From the NCBI GenBank assembly GCA_028583415.1, contig CM053266.1, positions 83,210,149-83,274,148 of the forward strand: DNA of 64,000 nucleotides, given 5' to 3'. The DNA comes from Protea cynaroides. Its lineage: Eukaryota; Streptophyta; Magnoliopsida; Proteales; Proteaceae. The translations under genes and the position numbers were made by a program. The notes under the pieces were generated by a model. It was not told the origin of the DNA and did not search any database. It was given only the letters and a program-made list of their open reading frames with translations. This document shows, piece by piece, positions 45,126 through 56,064 of the stretch (the stretch's first letter is position 1; each line of letters begins with the position of its first letter).

Positions 45126-46711
45126 TGTCACACCCCAAAACCCCCCCCTTAGAAAGGGGGGGGGGGAACACCAAAAAAAAAAAACCCCAAAAAGAACACT
45201 AATAGGCTATCGCGTATCCAAACTTTACACGCACCACAATCATAATCGAGTAATACACAATAGCGGAAAATTTATAAATAATATGACGAGAACTAGAATG
45301 ATACCCATAAATAATATCAAATTATCGTGTTTAACTAAGACATAAATAGGTAAATACCAACTACATGTCTTATAAATCCAAATAAGAAAAACTACAAAAA
45401 TATCTAATCGAATACACACGAGTTGCACTCGCAAGAGGAGTCGTGTGTATCGTCTTCAGCTCCAACATCCATAACTGCTACAGTCCATAGCCGACAGGTT
45501 CATATAATCTTCAACGGTATATCCTGCATCATCAACTAAAAATATTCGACGTCGAGGGGTGAGCACACAACACGGCTCGGTGAGTAGCCAAAACAATGCA
45601 ACATTACATATGCAGCAAAAAGTCAATCATATCTTTGGTCTTGGTTTATAGTTTGCAATGTGCAATAGAAAGGTTGGGTGATCAAAGGTTAACGTTTATT
45701 GATACGCCTCTATACACGGGGTGTGGAAGCCCGCCCGAAGGTTAACGTTTATCGTCGCCCCCATCCACCCACCATAACATTATACAACAAAGGTTAACGT
45801 TATTGCTATATAATGCTATACCAACACGTAAGCCCCTGTTAGCGAGGGCTTGCAACCGGGCTCGCTACTAACCAATCCTAATGCCAAACGGGTATCCAAG
45901 GCCCCACCCCAGCATCCCTCGGAACATCCAAGAGATAGAGCTAAGGCCCCCGATAGAGTCGAGACTACAAGGACCGAGACCACCTCCCCCGATACTCTAC
46001 GACATAATAGTCGCTAAGGTAATGGCGATACGACGATGTCAATGCACAAGACTTGAGTTAGAGATAGAGCTAAAGTCGAGACCCGCCAAAGGTTAACGTT
46101 ATTGACGTTCTCATCAGACCTCCCCGATACTTCTCGCATCAAGCACACCAACCAACACATACAATCACATGCCTATTCCTATCATCATCATCATCATCAT
46201 GTTATAAACAATAAAGTAATATGCATGAACAAGAATAGAAATATTGGATGGCATGTTGTATGCACATTACAAACATATTCGCATAGAATCAAACATGGCA
46301 TAGGACCAAGAAATAGAAAACAGTTATTATTAACCAATTTAGTTTGGGGTTAAGGTTCCTCACCTTAGCTTGCTAATAGATATTTTCCAAGCTTTCGATT
46401 AACTGTTATCATGAAAACCTAACCATGGATGGATGGTTTGGGTTTCTCCGAAATCCTACACTCAATCATATCTAACCTAAGGCGTAGAAACTCATGGAAT
46501 TAGTATCCATACTTGAGAAGATTACTTTCCTCTGCAATTTCTTCTCCTGCTTAGCTGGGTGTGCGACCCTCCCCTAGAATTAAGTGTTTTTGGGTCGATT
46601 TCATACCTGGGATCTCGATCTCCTTCATGCCCTTGGTCCACTTGACTCGACCATGATGGGTAGACCTGATTCAAGGTGATAAGACCGGGTTAGATTGACA
46701 CGGGTCTTACA
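45126..46711 (-). mobile_element. Element G: chromovirus LTR in E, shortened
   Basis: Begins TGTAAGACCCG at 46711 and ends in GGTGTGACACA at 45126 (minus strand). It is 1586 bp, about 700 bp shorter than its relatives; the missing part is the U3/R stretch that normally holds both motif clusters and the TATA. Flanks ATTTG and ACTTA agree at only 3 of 5 bases. Carries four copies of AAGGTTAACGTT (see findings). Element E resumes at 46712. Confidence 0.75.
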
Positions 46712-47773
46712 ACTTATGCATCTCACATGTCATCTAATAACTGCTATTCCTACTCATGTATATTTATTTATTATTTTATTCTATTGATAGGAATAGGCAT
46801 GTGCTTATGTGTGGTTGGTGTGTTAAATTGGGAGAGATTGTAGGGTCGAACCATTCACCACACTAACATTGTCGTATCGCCATTACTTAGCAAAACTAGT
46901 ACGTCATAGGGTATCAAGGGGTGATCACAGTGTATGGCTATAAGCTCTGCCAGTGGACCCTAACTTTATCTCAATGGGCGTATTAAGGGATGTTGGGCTA
47001 AGGCGTTGGATACATCATTTGATGACATTTAGGATTGGTTAGACACGAATCCATTTTGTAAACCCTCACCAGTAGGGGCATACATACTGGTATGGGTAGA
47101 GTGTCAAGGAGAGTGCTGATGGTGTGTGATCCGTTAGGCTCTAGCTCTATCTCTATTTTAAAGTGGATGATGTGGGGAGACAGGGTGTGTAATCCGTTAG
47201 GTGTGCCCACACTCTCGTGTATGGAGGTATGGTGGCCGCTTATCCTTACCATAGTACATTACAAACTTATACCAGACCAAAGATATGAATATGACCGTAT
47301 GCATATGTTTGTGCATTGTTTTGTTTACTCACTGAGCTATGTCGTGTGTTCACCCCTCGACATCAAATATTTTTAGTTGATGATGCAGGTACTATTGTGG
47401 AAGATTATATGAATGCACCGTCATATGGACACATGGTGGCTATGGATGTGTAGGCTATGGAGGATGAGCATGACTCTTCATGCGAGTGCTTTTAGTGTGT
47501 TTATGCTTAGTTTTAGTTTTGTATTTTGAGTTATGGAACTTGTAATAGTTATTTACTTATGTTTTGGGTTACTTGGAGATAATTAGTTTAATATTTATTT
47601 ATCATATTAGACACTCAGTTTATTAATACAGACTTTCACTTTTTATTTATTATCTCTGATTATCATGTGGATGTGATGGTTTGATTGTTGACATGGACCT
47701 AAGTGATCTTAGCGTGAACCATTGGTTCGAATGATGGTTTATTCATACTTCTGGTTCATCCAGGGGTGTGATA

Positions 47774-48742
47774 CAACCTATGACTTCGTATTCTTTGATG
47801 GACGTGGGCTTATCCATTATCATGATGTCTATGATGAGCCCACAGAAGCCAAGGTTGAAAATTTCGATCTTCTTCCTTTGAGCATAGCTTTCACCTGCCC
47901 TTCTACAGGACTTACAGCCAGGTCCACTTTAGAAGTCACTTAGACTGATGAGGGTGATGATTCTAAGGAGCTTGGCTCTGGTAAGTCATTTAAGCTTTCA
48001 TTGTTTCTTATACATGTGTAGTAACTCACTTGCATCATTAACTTATTTTTTCTTCTGGATTGGTGCAGTGGTGAAGCCAAAGTATGAATTTAGCAAACCC
48101 TCCAAACGTAAGGGTAAGGAGATCGCCGACCCTAATGCCATTAAAAAATCAAAGATTATGCCAAATGTGTCTTCAAACAAAGGCATCATTATTGGCTCCT
48201 CTTCACCTCTAACTGCATCACATGTTCCCTCGATGAAATCCCCTCCAGCACTGCCTGGCACTGGAGAAGGAATGAGGGAACAGTCTGAGGATGTGGCGAA
48301 GGTCACTATGGAGGCTGACAGTGTTCTTTTGTCCCCTGATCTTCTCGCACATCCTTAGATAATCTGATTGTTGTGAGGGAAAATGATATGTACTACCCAA
48401 AATGGATTGTGAAGAAGATTGATTGTAGAATGGGTAATCCGTAAGTTGCTACAGAGCTCATTAAAGGTATCTATCTTCTTAAAGATCGAAGGTCTTTGGA
48501 TCCTTGTTCTATCAATGAACTGTTTGATTCGACCCTTTCCTCTGTAGCTGATGTAAGTGTGGTCTCGTTTCGGTGATCTTGTTATTGTTTAGTTCAAAAC
48601 TTTCATGCTTGACTATTTCTTCTCAATTTGTCAACCCATTGATTCAGTTGAAGAAGAGAGTAAAAATTTTTTTTGAAGAGTGACTTGCTGTGTCGCACAA
48701 ATGTGAGGCTATGAAGGAATCTCTTGCTTGGGAGAGAGGAAA
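47774..48742 (+). pseudogene. J antisense gene 1, middle exons
   Basis: Continues the gene cut by E: a YDFVFFDGRGLIHYHDVYDEP block, then a Lys/Ser/Pro-rich stretch (KPSKRKGKEIADPN, 48080-48350). Predicted introns are 47981-48068 (TCTG/GTAAGTC to GGTGCAG) and 48553-48647 (GAT/GTAAGTG to GATTCAG). A TAG at 47941 and one near 48357 break the frame. Solo LTR H interrupts after GGAAA at 48738-48742. Domain order (conserved head, basic linker, coiled-coil tail) fits PF04195-type plant proteins. Function unknown. Confidence 0.55.
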
Positions 48743-51086
48743 TGTCACACCCCAATTCTGGACTAACCAGTGGTGTGATGAACCGCCATGAGAACCAACG
48801 GTTCAAACCAGGATCTCGTATAGGTCGTGCCCACCCAATTAAACCAAGTACATTCCACAATAATAATCAAAGTAAATAACAATAGCAGAAGTCTTTATTG
48901 ATAATGAACTGAGTAGCTAACAGTGATAATAAATAATAAAATCCAATTATTATCAAGTAACTCAAGACATAAAGTAAATAATTAATTACATATTTCAGTA
49001 GTCAAATAGCTACACTAATCAAAAACACATTGATTGCACTCGCACAACGGATCATGTGCCTCCTCCATCAGTTCCCCGTCCATAGCAGCTATGTGTCCAT
49101 ACGTCGACACGTTCATTTAATCTTCTACAGTAGGATATGCATCAACAACTAAAAATATTCAACCTCAAAAGGGTGAGCACACATCACGGCTTAGTGAGCA
49201 AACAAAACAATGCGCAAACATATATATACATTCAATTTATATCTTGGGTATGGTTTTAAATTTGCAATGTGCTATAGAAAGGTTTGGCGGCCACCACACC
49301 TCTATACACGGGTGTGTAAGCCCACCCAATGGATCAAACACCATTGTCATCCACATCCACCCCACCATGGAATAGAGATAGAGCTAAAGTGTCCAGATCA
49401 CACACCGCCAACACTTCCCCTAATGCCTTACCCATACCAACACGTAAGCCCTTGGTGGCGAGGGCTCACAAACTAGGCTCGCAACTAACCAATCCTAATG
49501 CCATCCAATGTATCCAAGGCCTCACCCCAGCATCCCTCAATACGTCCATGGAGATAGAGCTAAGGCCCCCTAGCAGAGTCAAAAACTACTCAGTCCGAGA
49601 CAACCTCCCTTGATGCCCCATAACATAATAGTTCTGCTAAGGTAATGACAATACGACGATGTCACTGGGTAAGACTTGAGTAGAGATAGGGTTAGAGTCT
49701 GGTGATCAGGCTGAACCACAATGTGAAGTCCTCCCCCTGATGCTCCTCTTGCATCCAGCACACTAACCACACATACAATCACATGCCTATTCCTAGCATC
49801 ATCATCATCATGTTATAAATAGACAGAAATAAATATGCATGAGCAGAATTAACAGTAATATTGGATGACATGTGAGATGCACATTACAAACAAACAAGCA
49901 TAGAATCAATCATGGTATTGGACATAATAAAATAAAATAATTTGTTACTATCCAATTAGTTTAGGTCATGTTCCCTTACCTTTAACGATGTTCGATCTCC
50001 TCCAAGCTTTGTAAATCACTTTTGAACCACTTGAAAACCTAAGAAATTTATGGATTCTAAGTTAGGGTTCAAGTTCACCAAGTTACAATAGTCAGAAGTC
50101 TAATATGGAGTCAAACAGACTTCCAAAGGCTGTGTGGTTGCAGGTGTAACTGCACTTGTGGTCTCAGTTTTTGTAACCACAGGGTATGTGGTTGATACGT
50201 GTGGTTGCATATCATGCGACCACACATGCAATCATACCTTCTCTGGGACCTTCCCGAGAGCATGTGGTTGATCATGTAATCCCCATCTGGTCTACCCTAG
50301 CTGCAACCACACAAAGTTTTTGGTCGACTTTTATCCTCAGTCTAACCCCTTCATGATTCGATTCCTTGGTTTATCATTAGGGGCTTTCCTATGATCGATC
50401 TATGGCCTTAAATTCATAATTTTTGCAAAGTTATTGGTCCTAACCTATTCCCCATGGTTTCCCTCTGAAATTTGCTCATGGAATCTTATGGTTGAGATCC
50501 TACTTTGATTCAACATCTCAATTACAATGGAAGATCCTGTTCTAGGTGTTCTATTGCTACAGGGAAAGGTTCTATACCTTAAGTTTGTAGAGAACTAGAA
50601 CCTTCTCTGCAACTCTTCCTCCTAGCCTTCTTCTTCAAAATTCCTTCTATTTCTCCTTCTCTCTCTCTCTTTCAATTTGAGTTATAAAAGAGTGGGAGAG
50701 GCTATGGGACGTCCTTAATATAGAGAGAAACTCTCCATATAGAGTCTCACTCTAACTAGGAAAGAGATCCCTTAGTTTAGAAAAGTTTCCAAAACTCAGA
50801 GTTGATCATATTATCGTGTGGTCGCACGTGTGGTCGTAGAATCCGTCTACCACATGTCCCAAATATGTGACCACACATTGGATTTTTGAGTGGTCTCATT
50901 TTCTTTACGTGTAGTTGACCATACCAGCTTAAGTATGCGACCACACACTCCAAATCAATTGGTTTTGGGTCGATTTACATACCTAATCTTGTGGTTTCAT
51001 CACGCACTTGGTCCACTCGATCCGATCATATTAGGAAGACCTAACACGACATGGTAAAATTGGGTTAGTAGAATCTAGGTCATACA
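48743..51086 (-). mobile_element. Element H: chromovirus solo LTR
   Basis: 2344 bp with perfect target duplications GGAAA (48738-48742, 51087-51091). Starts at 51086 and ends in GGTGTGACA at 48743 (minus strand). Motif clusters at 50815-50955 and 50130-50325 are built from TGTGGTCGCA and GTGTGGTTG words, a third variant. TATA-like sequence near 50722. No internal region, so it is a solo LTR. Confidence 0.95.
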
Positions 51087-51605
51087 GGAAAGATAGACAC
51101 AGAGAGGAAAAGGGCAAATGAGGGAGAGCAGAGGGTGATAGTGGAGAAGGCCAGGGCTGATAAGGAAAAAAAAGGGCAGATAAAGCCGCGAGGGAGGCTG
51201 ACGACCTGAAGAAGGAGAAAATTACCTTAGAAGCTAAACTCAAGGAGGTTGAAGAGAGCATTCCAACTAGAAATGAGGAGGTGATAACCAAATACAAGAG
51301 TTCCTATGAGCTATATAGATTGATCTACACCTCTCCAAAGTTTAATGTCCTAAGGCAGAGCTTAGGAGATGTTGCTAGTAAGCAGGCTTTGCGCGATCTG
51401 CATGTCTTTGTGCGGCAAAATGCTCCTGACCTTGATTTCTCTGGATATGGCTTCGACTTTGATGCTCCTCTTTCTCTAGACTCTGATAGCAAAGAAAATG
51501 TTCTCCCAAACAATGAAGGTGCAGTAACTAGAGAAGAGGCTATGTTGTAAGATGGTGGCGAGGAGCCTTCTGCCTTAGATAAAGTATGATAAAATTATTG
51601 AATGG
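51087..51605 (+). pseudogene. J antisense gene 1, coiled-coil C-terminal part
   Basis: Lys/Glu/Ala-rich helical segment (RADKEKKRADKAAREADDL) from 51092, then a KYKSSYELYRLIYTSP block and a DFSGYGFDFDAPLSLDS end with an acidic tail, stopping near 51549. It joins the exon before H through GGAAA. The end block is paralogous to the end of gene 2 (61205-61433). Confidence 0.6.
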
Positions 51606-51792
51606 CTATGATGAAGTCTCCCATATTTTTTTTTCTTTTTCGTCACAATCTACTTGTACTAGGCCTTTAGATGTTGTTAATATAAGCATTTTGTAGTTTT
51701 TCTCTCAGTTTATGCATCAATTTCTTCAATGCTTCAACTGAGTCATATTTACTTGTGTCTTTATGCTGAGATGGAATTCCTTTTTAAGAACC

Positions 51793-52206
51793 ATGATCTT
51801 GGAAGAGTCTCAACACATAAGAGAGATTCATTTCCCCTTTATTGAAATATGCAAATTATCTAAAGTAGTAGAATTTAGAGAATCCCAGCCAAACATTGCT
51901 GATGCTATAGGCATTCTTCTCGCTGATATAGAAGCATTGTAAACCCAAAATGAAGAACTTAGGGAGAAAGACAATTCCATACCTTTAATAGAGTCTCTCA
52001 AGCTCCGGCTGTCCACCATGGAAGTTGAAAAAGCTGCTTTGGTAGAGGAACTAGAAAAGCTTAGGGAAGAATCTAAATCACAAGCTGGTACTATAGACGA
52101 CTTACTAGCTAAGCCTGATGCATCGAATCAGCAATCCGCTGAATATAGGGCTCGACTTAAACCACCAAAGAATGTTCAGTCTTCACATTCACGAAAACAT
52201 AATTAA
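51793..52206 (+). pseudogene. Coiled-coil reading frame between the two J antisense genes
   Basis: One frame of 137 codons from the ATG at 51793, broken by a single TAA at 51940-51942. The second half (MEVEKAALVEELEKLREES) is a strong coiled coil. It may be a further exon of gene 1 or a small separate gene. I see no family match. Confidence 0.4.
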
Positions 52207-52712
52207 TCTTGTAGATGACTCATAATTGTGTTATAAATGACTTACTGTCATAACCGTGTTGTAAACGACTTACTGCTTGTCTTTTTGCTTTGATTTCTTG
52301 TGCTCCTCGTATAGTTCGTGTCGGTCTCAAAAATCAAAAAAAGTTTCTTTAAGAAATATTTGAAAAGTTGAACCCCACGCTTCATGGGGACACGAACCTA
52401 GGAATTAAATGCGACAGATATTTGTAGTTGAATGGGATAATGCCACATGTAAAGTAGCTTCCTTTTTGAACAGTTGCGACGATCGATGTTGATGTGACCA
52501 TTTTCTTGATAATGGCTTGTGGATTTCAACTGTTTGAAATTCAGATAAAACTGCTTTTGAAACATCTATATATATATATATTCACTCGAAATATTCCTTT
52601 TTGAGAAACACACCTTTTCGATTAAAATACCCTTTGTGATTCTGACTTCTTGTGTCCTTCAACAAAGAACCAGTGAGTCCTTTCATTCTTTGTTTTATAG
52701 TCTTGCTCTAAA
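52207..52712 (+). promoter_or_regulatory. Upstream region of J antisense gene 2
   Basis: Non-coding. Contains repeated GACTTACTG words (52223-52275, ~28-bp unit), a TA-rich TATA-like run at 52566-52581 about 130 bp before the ATG, and a possible splice acceptor TTTGTTTTATAG at 52700. Promoter role inferred from position. Confidence 0.4.
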
Positions 52713-53885
52713 ATGTCTTCTTCTCATGCAAGATCTTTGTGTTTAAGGGTTGGAAGTAGTTCTGCCACTGATGCCCCAATGCTTCCTTCAACGGAGAGAT
52801 TTGTTTGTGCCAAATCCCGCTCGATTATGGACCAAATAGGGGTGAATGCCTTTGTTGCATGGTATTCCATTCCTGATCAGTATGTATGAAGAGTAGCTCA
52901 GAACAATGAAGCCCCTTACACTGATAATCTTGTGGAAATTTACATGTACAAGGAGATGTTTGTATCTGGATTTTAGTTGCCATTCTTGACGAGAATCTTT
53001 GCATTTTGAAGTATTACTGAACTGCTCCAGGGTAAGTACAACCTAATTCATGGTGTTATCTTATCTCCTTCTTCCTCTTCTTCCTACATTTTAATCATAC
53101 CCCTTCGGTGGATTTATTCTGAAGGTTTTATAGTCTGAATGTAGAGAAAGAGACCATCAAGAAAACTACCAAAAAGATTCCCACAAGGTGGTACTATTTT
53201 AGCAGCAGGAACAAGGTCCCGAAGATAATGAATGTTCAGAGAGGTTCTCTACAGAATTGGCGTAGCAGCTTCTTCTTTATTGGGTTGAGAGATAGAACTT
53301 CTTTTCCCATTAGCAATGAATGGGGCTTTCTTGACGACGACGAAGCAAATATTTTGAATGAAAAGCCTAAAACTTCATTCTGACTCTAGATCATTTGACC
53401 TGGCTGAAGAACAGGATGCCAGTGCGTTACTGTCTTACCATGAGCTTACTGCTTTTGAGTTCTGTTTTCCTAACCGCCAGCCTCCTCCAGAAATAAGAGT
53501 AGATACCCAAATGGAGGAGGAGGAGGAAGAAGATATTTATGCTTAGATAAATAACTATGTTGAAGAGGAAGAAGAAGAATCGTCCCCTGTACATGGTAAA
53601 GTATATCTAGCTATGAATGTCTTATGATTACCATTCATTTAACTTGACTGCTGATGATTCCTCCTGTACCCTTATAACAGGAGAAGTACGAATTGATTTG
53701 GGTTCAATGAAAAGGAAAGGAATCATAATCGCTGAATTGGATACAAACTCTCCAGCACGGCCTTCTCGTGTGGGCAGGGTTACCCGGGCCTCCCAATGAC
53801 TTCAAGCCAACATTGAACAGGAGTTGTCTTCGATCTTAAAGAGGAAGAAACCATCGCTACCTTTAGTCTGATCAGAAGGAGAGCC
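52713..53885 (+). pseudogene. J antisense gene 2, N-terminal part
   Basis: ATG at 52713 (MSSSHARSLCLRVGSSSATD) and a YSIPDQY block parallel gene 1, then a stop near 52888. Further blocks are MYKEMFVSGF and, near 53180-53340, PTRWYYFSSRNKVP and NWRSSFFFIGLRDRTSFPIS, which pair with gene 1 and with PF04195-type proteins. An acidic run (EEEEEEDIYA) ends near 53546. A predicted intron spans about 53599-53681 (acceptor CTTATAACAG). Copia element I enters at 53886 after GAGCC. Paralogue of gene 1, in tandem. Confidence 0.6.
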
Positions 53886-54319
53886 TGTTAGATTCCTGAT
53901 GTGTGGGCTTGATCAATTACCTAACCAGTTGTTAAGTGGGAGTTCAATTACTGGTTTGACCAGTTCAGGTCTGGTTCGTCACTGGTTAAAGACTACTAAC
54001 CCGGTCTACTGTGGGAATGGTTCTGGGTTAGGGATTGTATTATAAATACAATGGTTAGGGTCCTTGCAGCCATTGGTTTTATCTCTCTGTTGCTCCCATA
54101 CGCACAGAGGCAAAAGGGATCCCAACGAGGCTGTAGAAGACTCTAATTGAAGCATTCAAGGTACAGGAAACGGTCGGAAATCAATCTACAGCAAAAATGG
54201 TATGTGTTCTATCATCTCTTTTATTGCCCATTGTATTCTAGTTATCTGTGTGGTGGATTCGTTAGGGTTCATGGGAAATCCCATGGGAATAACCCTAACT
54301 TGCATTAAAAATTCTTACA
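53886..54319 (+). repeat. 5' LTR of element I
   Basis: TGTTAGATTCC...TTCTTACA. TATA box TATAAATA near 54041. Contains no coding sequence. Its 3' partner starts TGTCAG. Confidence 0.97.
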
Positions 54320-54321
54320 AT

Positions 54322-54333
54322 TGGTATCAGAGC
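54322..54333 (+). other. Primer binding site of element I
   Basis: TGGTATCAGAGC, two bases after the LTR end at 54319; initiator-Met type. Confidence 0.95.
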
Positions 54334-54529
54334 CACCCACACAGAGCTAGGATCGTAGGTAAGGAATGGTAGAAGTGATTGAATTGAAAAAGGGAGAGAT
54401 TTTTCTCCATAATTTTTTTCGACGAACTGTCAAAGTTTAAAACCTTTCAAAACTTTTTCGAACCGTTAAAATTTAAAATAAATTATACCAGATTGTAGAA
54501 CTCGGAAAAACGAGTCTACCGGTACTAAG

Positions 54530-54934
54530 ATGGTCGCCGCCGATGGCCGGACGCACCCCCACCCGCCGCCTGAAAAGGAGCGTGAGATCCACGCGCCGGC
54601 AGTTGGATTTAAAAAAAAAAAAAAAAAAAACTTTCTGACGGCGCCGAGTCATCGCCGGGTCGACTCGGCGCCGATCGGTAACCCTAACTGGGTTGCGGCT
54701 TGCCTGGGCCGAGGCAACCCAGCCCCGGGGCGCCAGGCCAAGACCGACTCAGTCGGGGCTGGCCCAGCCCAGGACCTGGCCAAGCCAGCCCGACCAGTCA
54801 GACCCAGCCAGGGCTGGCCCAACCCAGGCCCAGGCCAAGCCAGCCTGACCTGGCAGACCCAGCCCGGACCCGAAACACGGGTTCATGGCCCCGTTGGAGC
54901 GACCGAAAACCCAGGAATACGCCTAACGGTTTGA
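54530..54934 (+). other. GC-rich open frame in the leader of element I
   Basis: ATG-started frame of 134 codons, very rich in Pro, Gly and Ala, with repeated CCAGCCC/AGGCC words and an A19 tract. Composition is far from its AT-rich neighbours. No family is recognised and it does not look like copia gag, so coding is doubtful. It may be a captured segment. Confidence 0.4.
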
Positions 54935-55930
54935 CCCGGAGACCCGACCCCGATGGGTTGCCCCGAAAACCCTGAATTATGACTCGATATTTGATCCGAA
55001 AACCCGGTTATATGGCCCAGATGCACACGTGGACGAACCGGAAACCGGTTTGGTTTTGGTCCGACCGGTTGGTTCGGTTCTGATTGCGGTTCGTACCGGT
55101 CCAGACTTTTAAGACCTGTTTGCCTTGCAGTTTTTTTACTGCATTCACAATCCGACTTTAAACTGGATTTGTGGGAGCTAGGAAGGTCGGATTGACCTCC
55201 GGTTTGTTCCGTTGGACTTGGTTTTCTATGCTTTTCAATCTGGAATAGATATTATTACAATTTGATACATTGGGAATAGTAGTATTCCAAATAAATACTC
55301 TTTTGAAGCTCGATTTGTAGTGTTTCTGTAGATTTTTCTCAATATTCTTGTATCATAATGATTGTTGAGCTAAAGTGCATGTTTATTTGAATGTTTAGAC
55401 TTATAAAGTTGATTTTGAAAACATTCATGGTTATATATATCCCACTAGAGCTGCATTTTAGAATTTATTCATATCATGGTGGAACTTGGTGGATCCCACC
55501 AAAGTGGTATACCTTGTTTTGTCATGATGTATTCAAATTCAAGCGACTGTATTTGTAAATGCTTTAAAGAATGACAGTGTTCACCTAAGAGTGGCATTGT
55601 CCCCGTTTATTCAAATTATGATTTGTACATATTGTGTAAGAATTGGGTGGGACCACTAAAGTGGCAAGCTCAGTTATATCATGATATGCTCAAATCCAGA
55701 ACTTATGTATTTATAGACACAGCAAAGAAGGATAGTGCTCACTTAAATGTGACATTATCAAGATTTTCACTTTTGTGAAAGCAGCAAAGAGCGGCATTGT
55801 CCACCCAAAGGTGGCAGTGTCAAAGATCATGTAAACTCATGCACATGGATGAAGGATCTTGACTTTAGGAGTTTCATACACCCAAAGGTGGTGGAATTTT
55901 GAGAGTCATTATCCCTTCGCAGGTTATGCA

Positions 55931-56064
55931 CAGATAGTAGAAGGACCAGTGCGCTCTTGTCCCAAAGGATAAGGGTGTAGTTTCGGTTGACTCTACACAG
56001 ATAGTAAGAGGACCAGTGCGCTCTTGTCCCAAAAGGATGAGGGTGTAGTTTCGGTTGACTTTCA
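55931..56064. repeat. Tandem duplication, 67-bp unit
   Basis: 55931-55997 and 55998-56064 share GGACCAGTGCGCTCTTGTCC and GGTGTAGTTTCGGTTGACT. In the non-coding leader of element I. Just upstream (55500-55860) GTGGCA-type words recur in loose repeats. Confidence 0.92.

Larger units (their letters stand above)
40127..47773 (+). mobile_element. Element E: chromovirus solo LTR carrying two later insertions
   Basis: Starts TGTAAGACCCGC and is flanked by CAACC at 40122-40126 and 47774-47778. Removing F (40591-44443) and G (45126-46711) leaves about 2.2 kb, the size of D's LTR, and the parts align with it in order (TATATAGAGGATGTCCC near 40411; the GGTGAGGGAATAAGACCTAAAC block near 45032). No PBS, coding region or second LTR lies inside, so it is a solo LTR left by LTR-LTR recombination. 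Motif clusters: 40255-40330 and 44756-44930 (CCGGTC type). Confidence 0.85.

Noticed and set aside
49210..49613. Similar frames recurring in unrelated-looking places (27447-27695, 37795-38079, 49329-49613)
   Set aside because: All lie in the shared LTR core with CAGTTTGCAAGCCC and GCTCTATCTCTAT words; the similarity is LTR homology, not a gene family.
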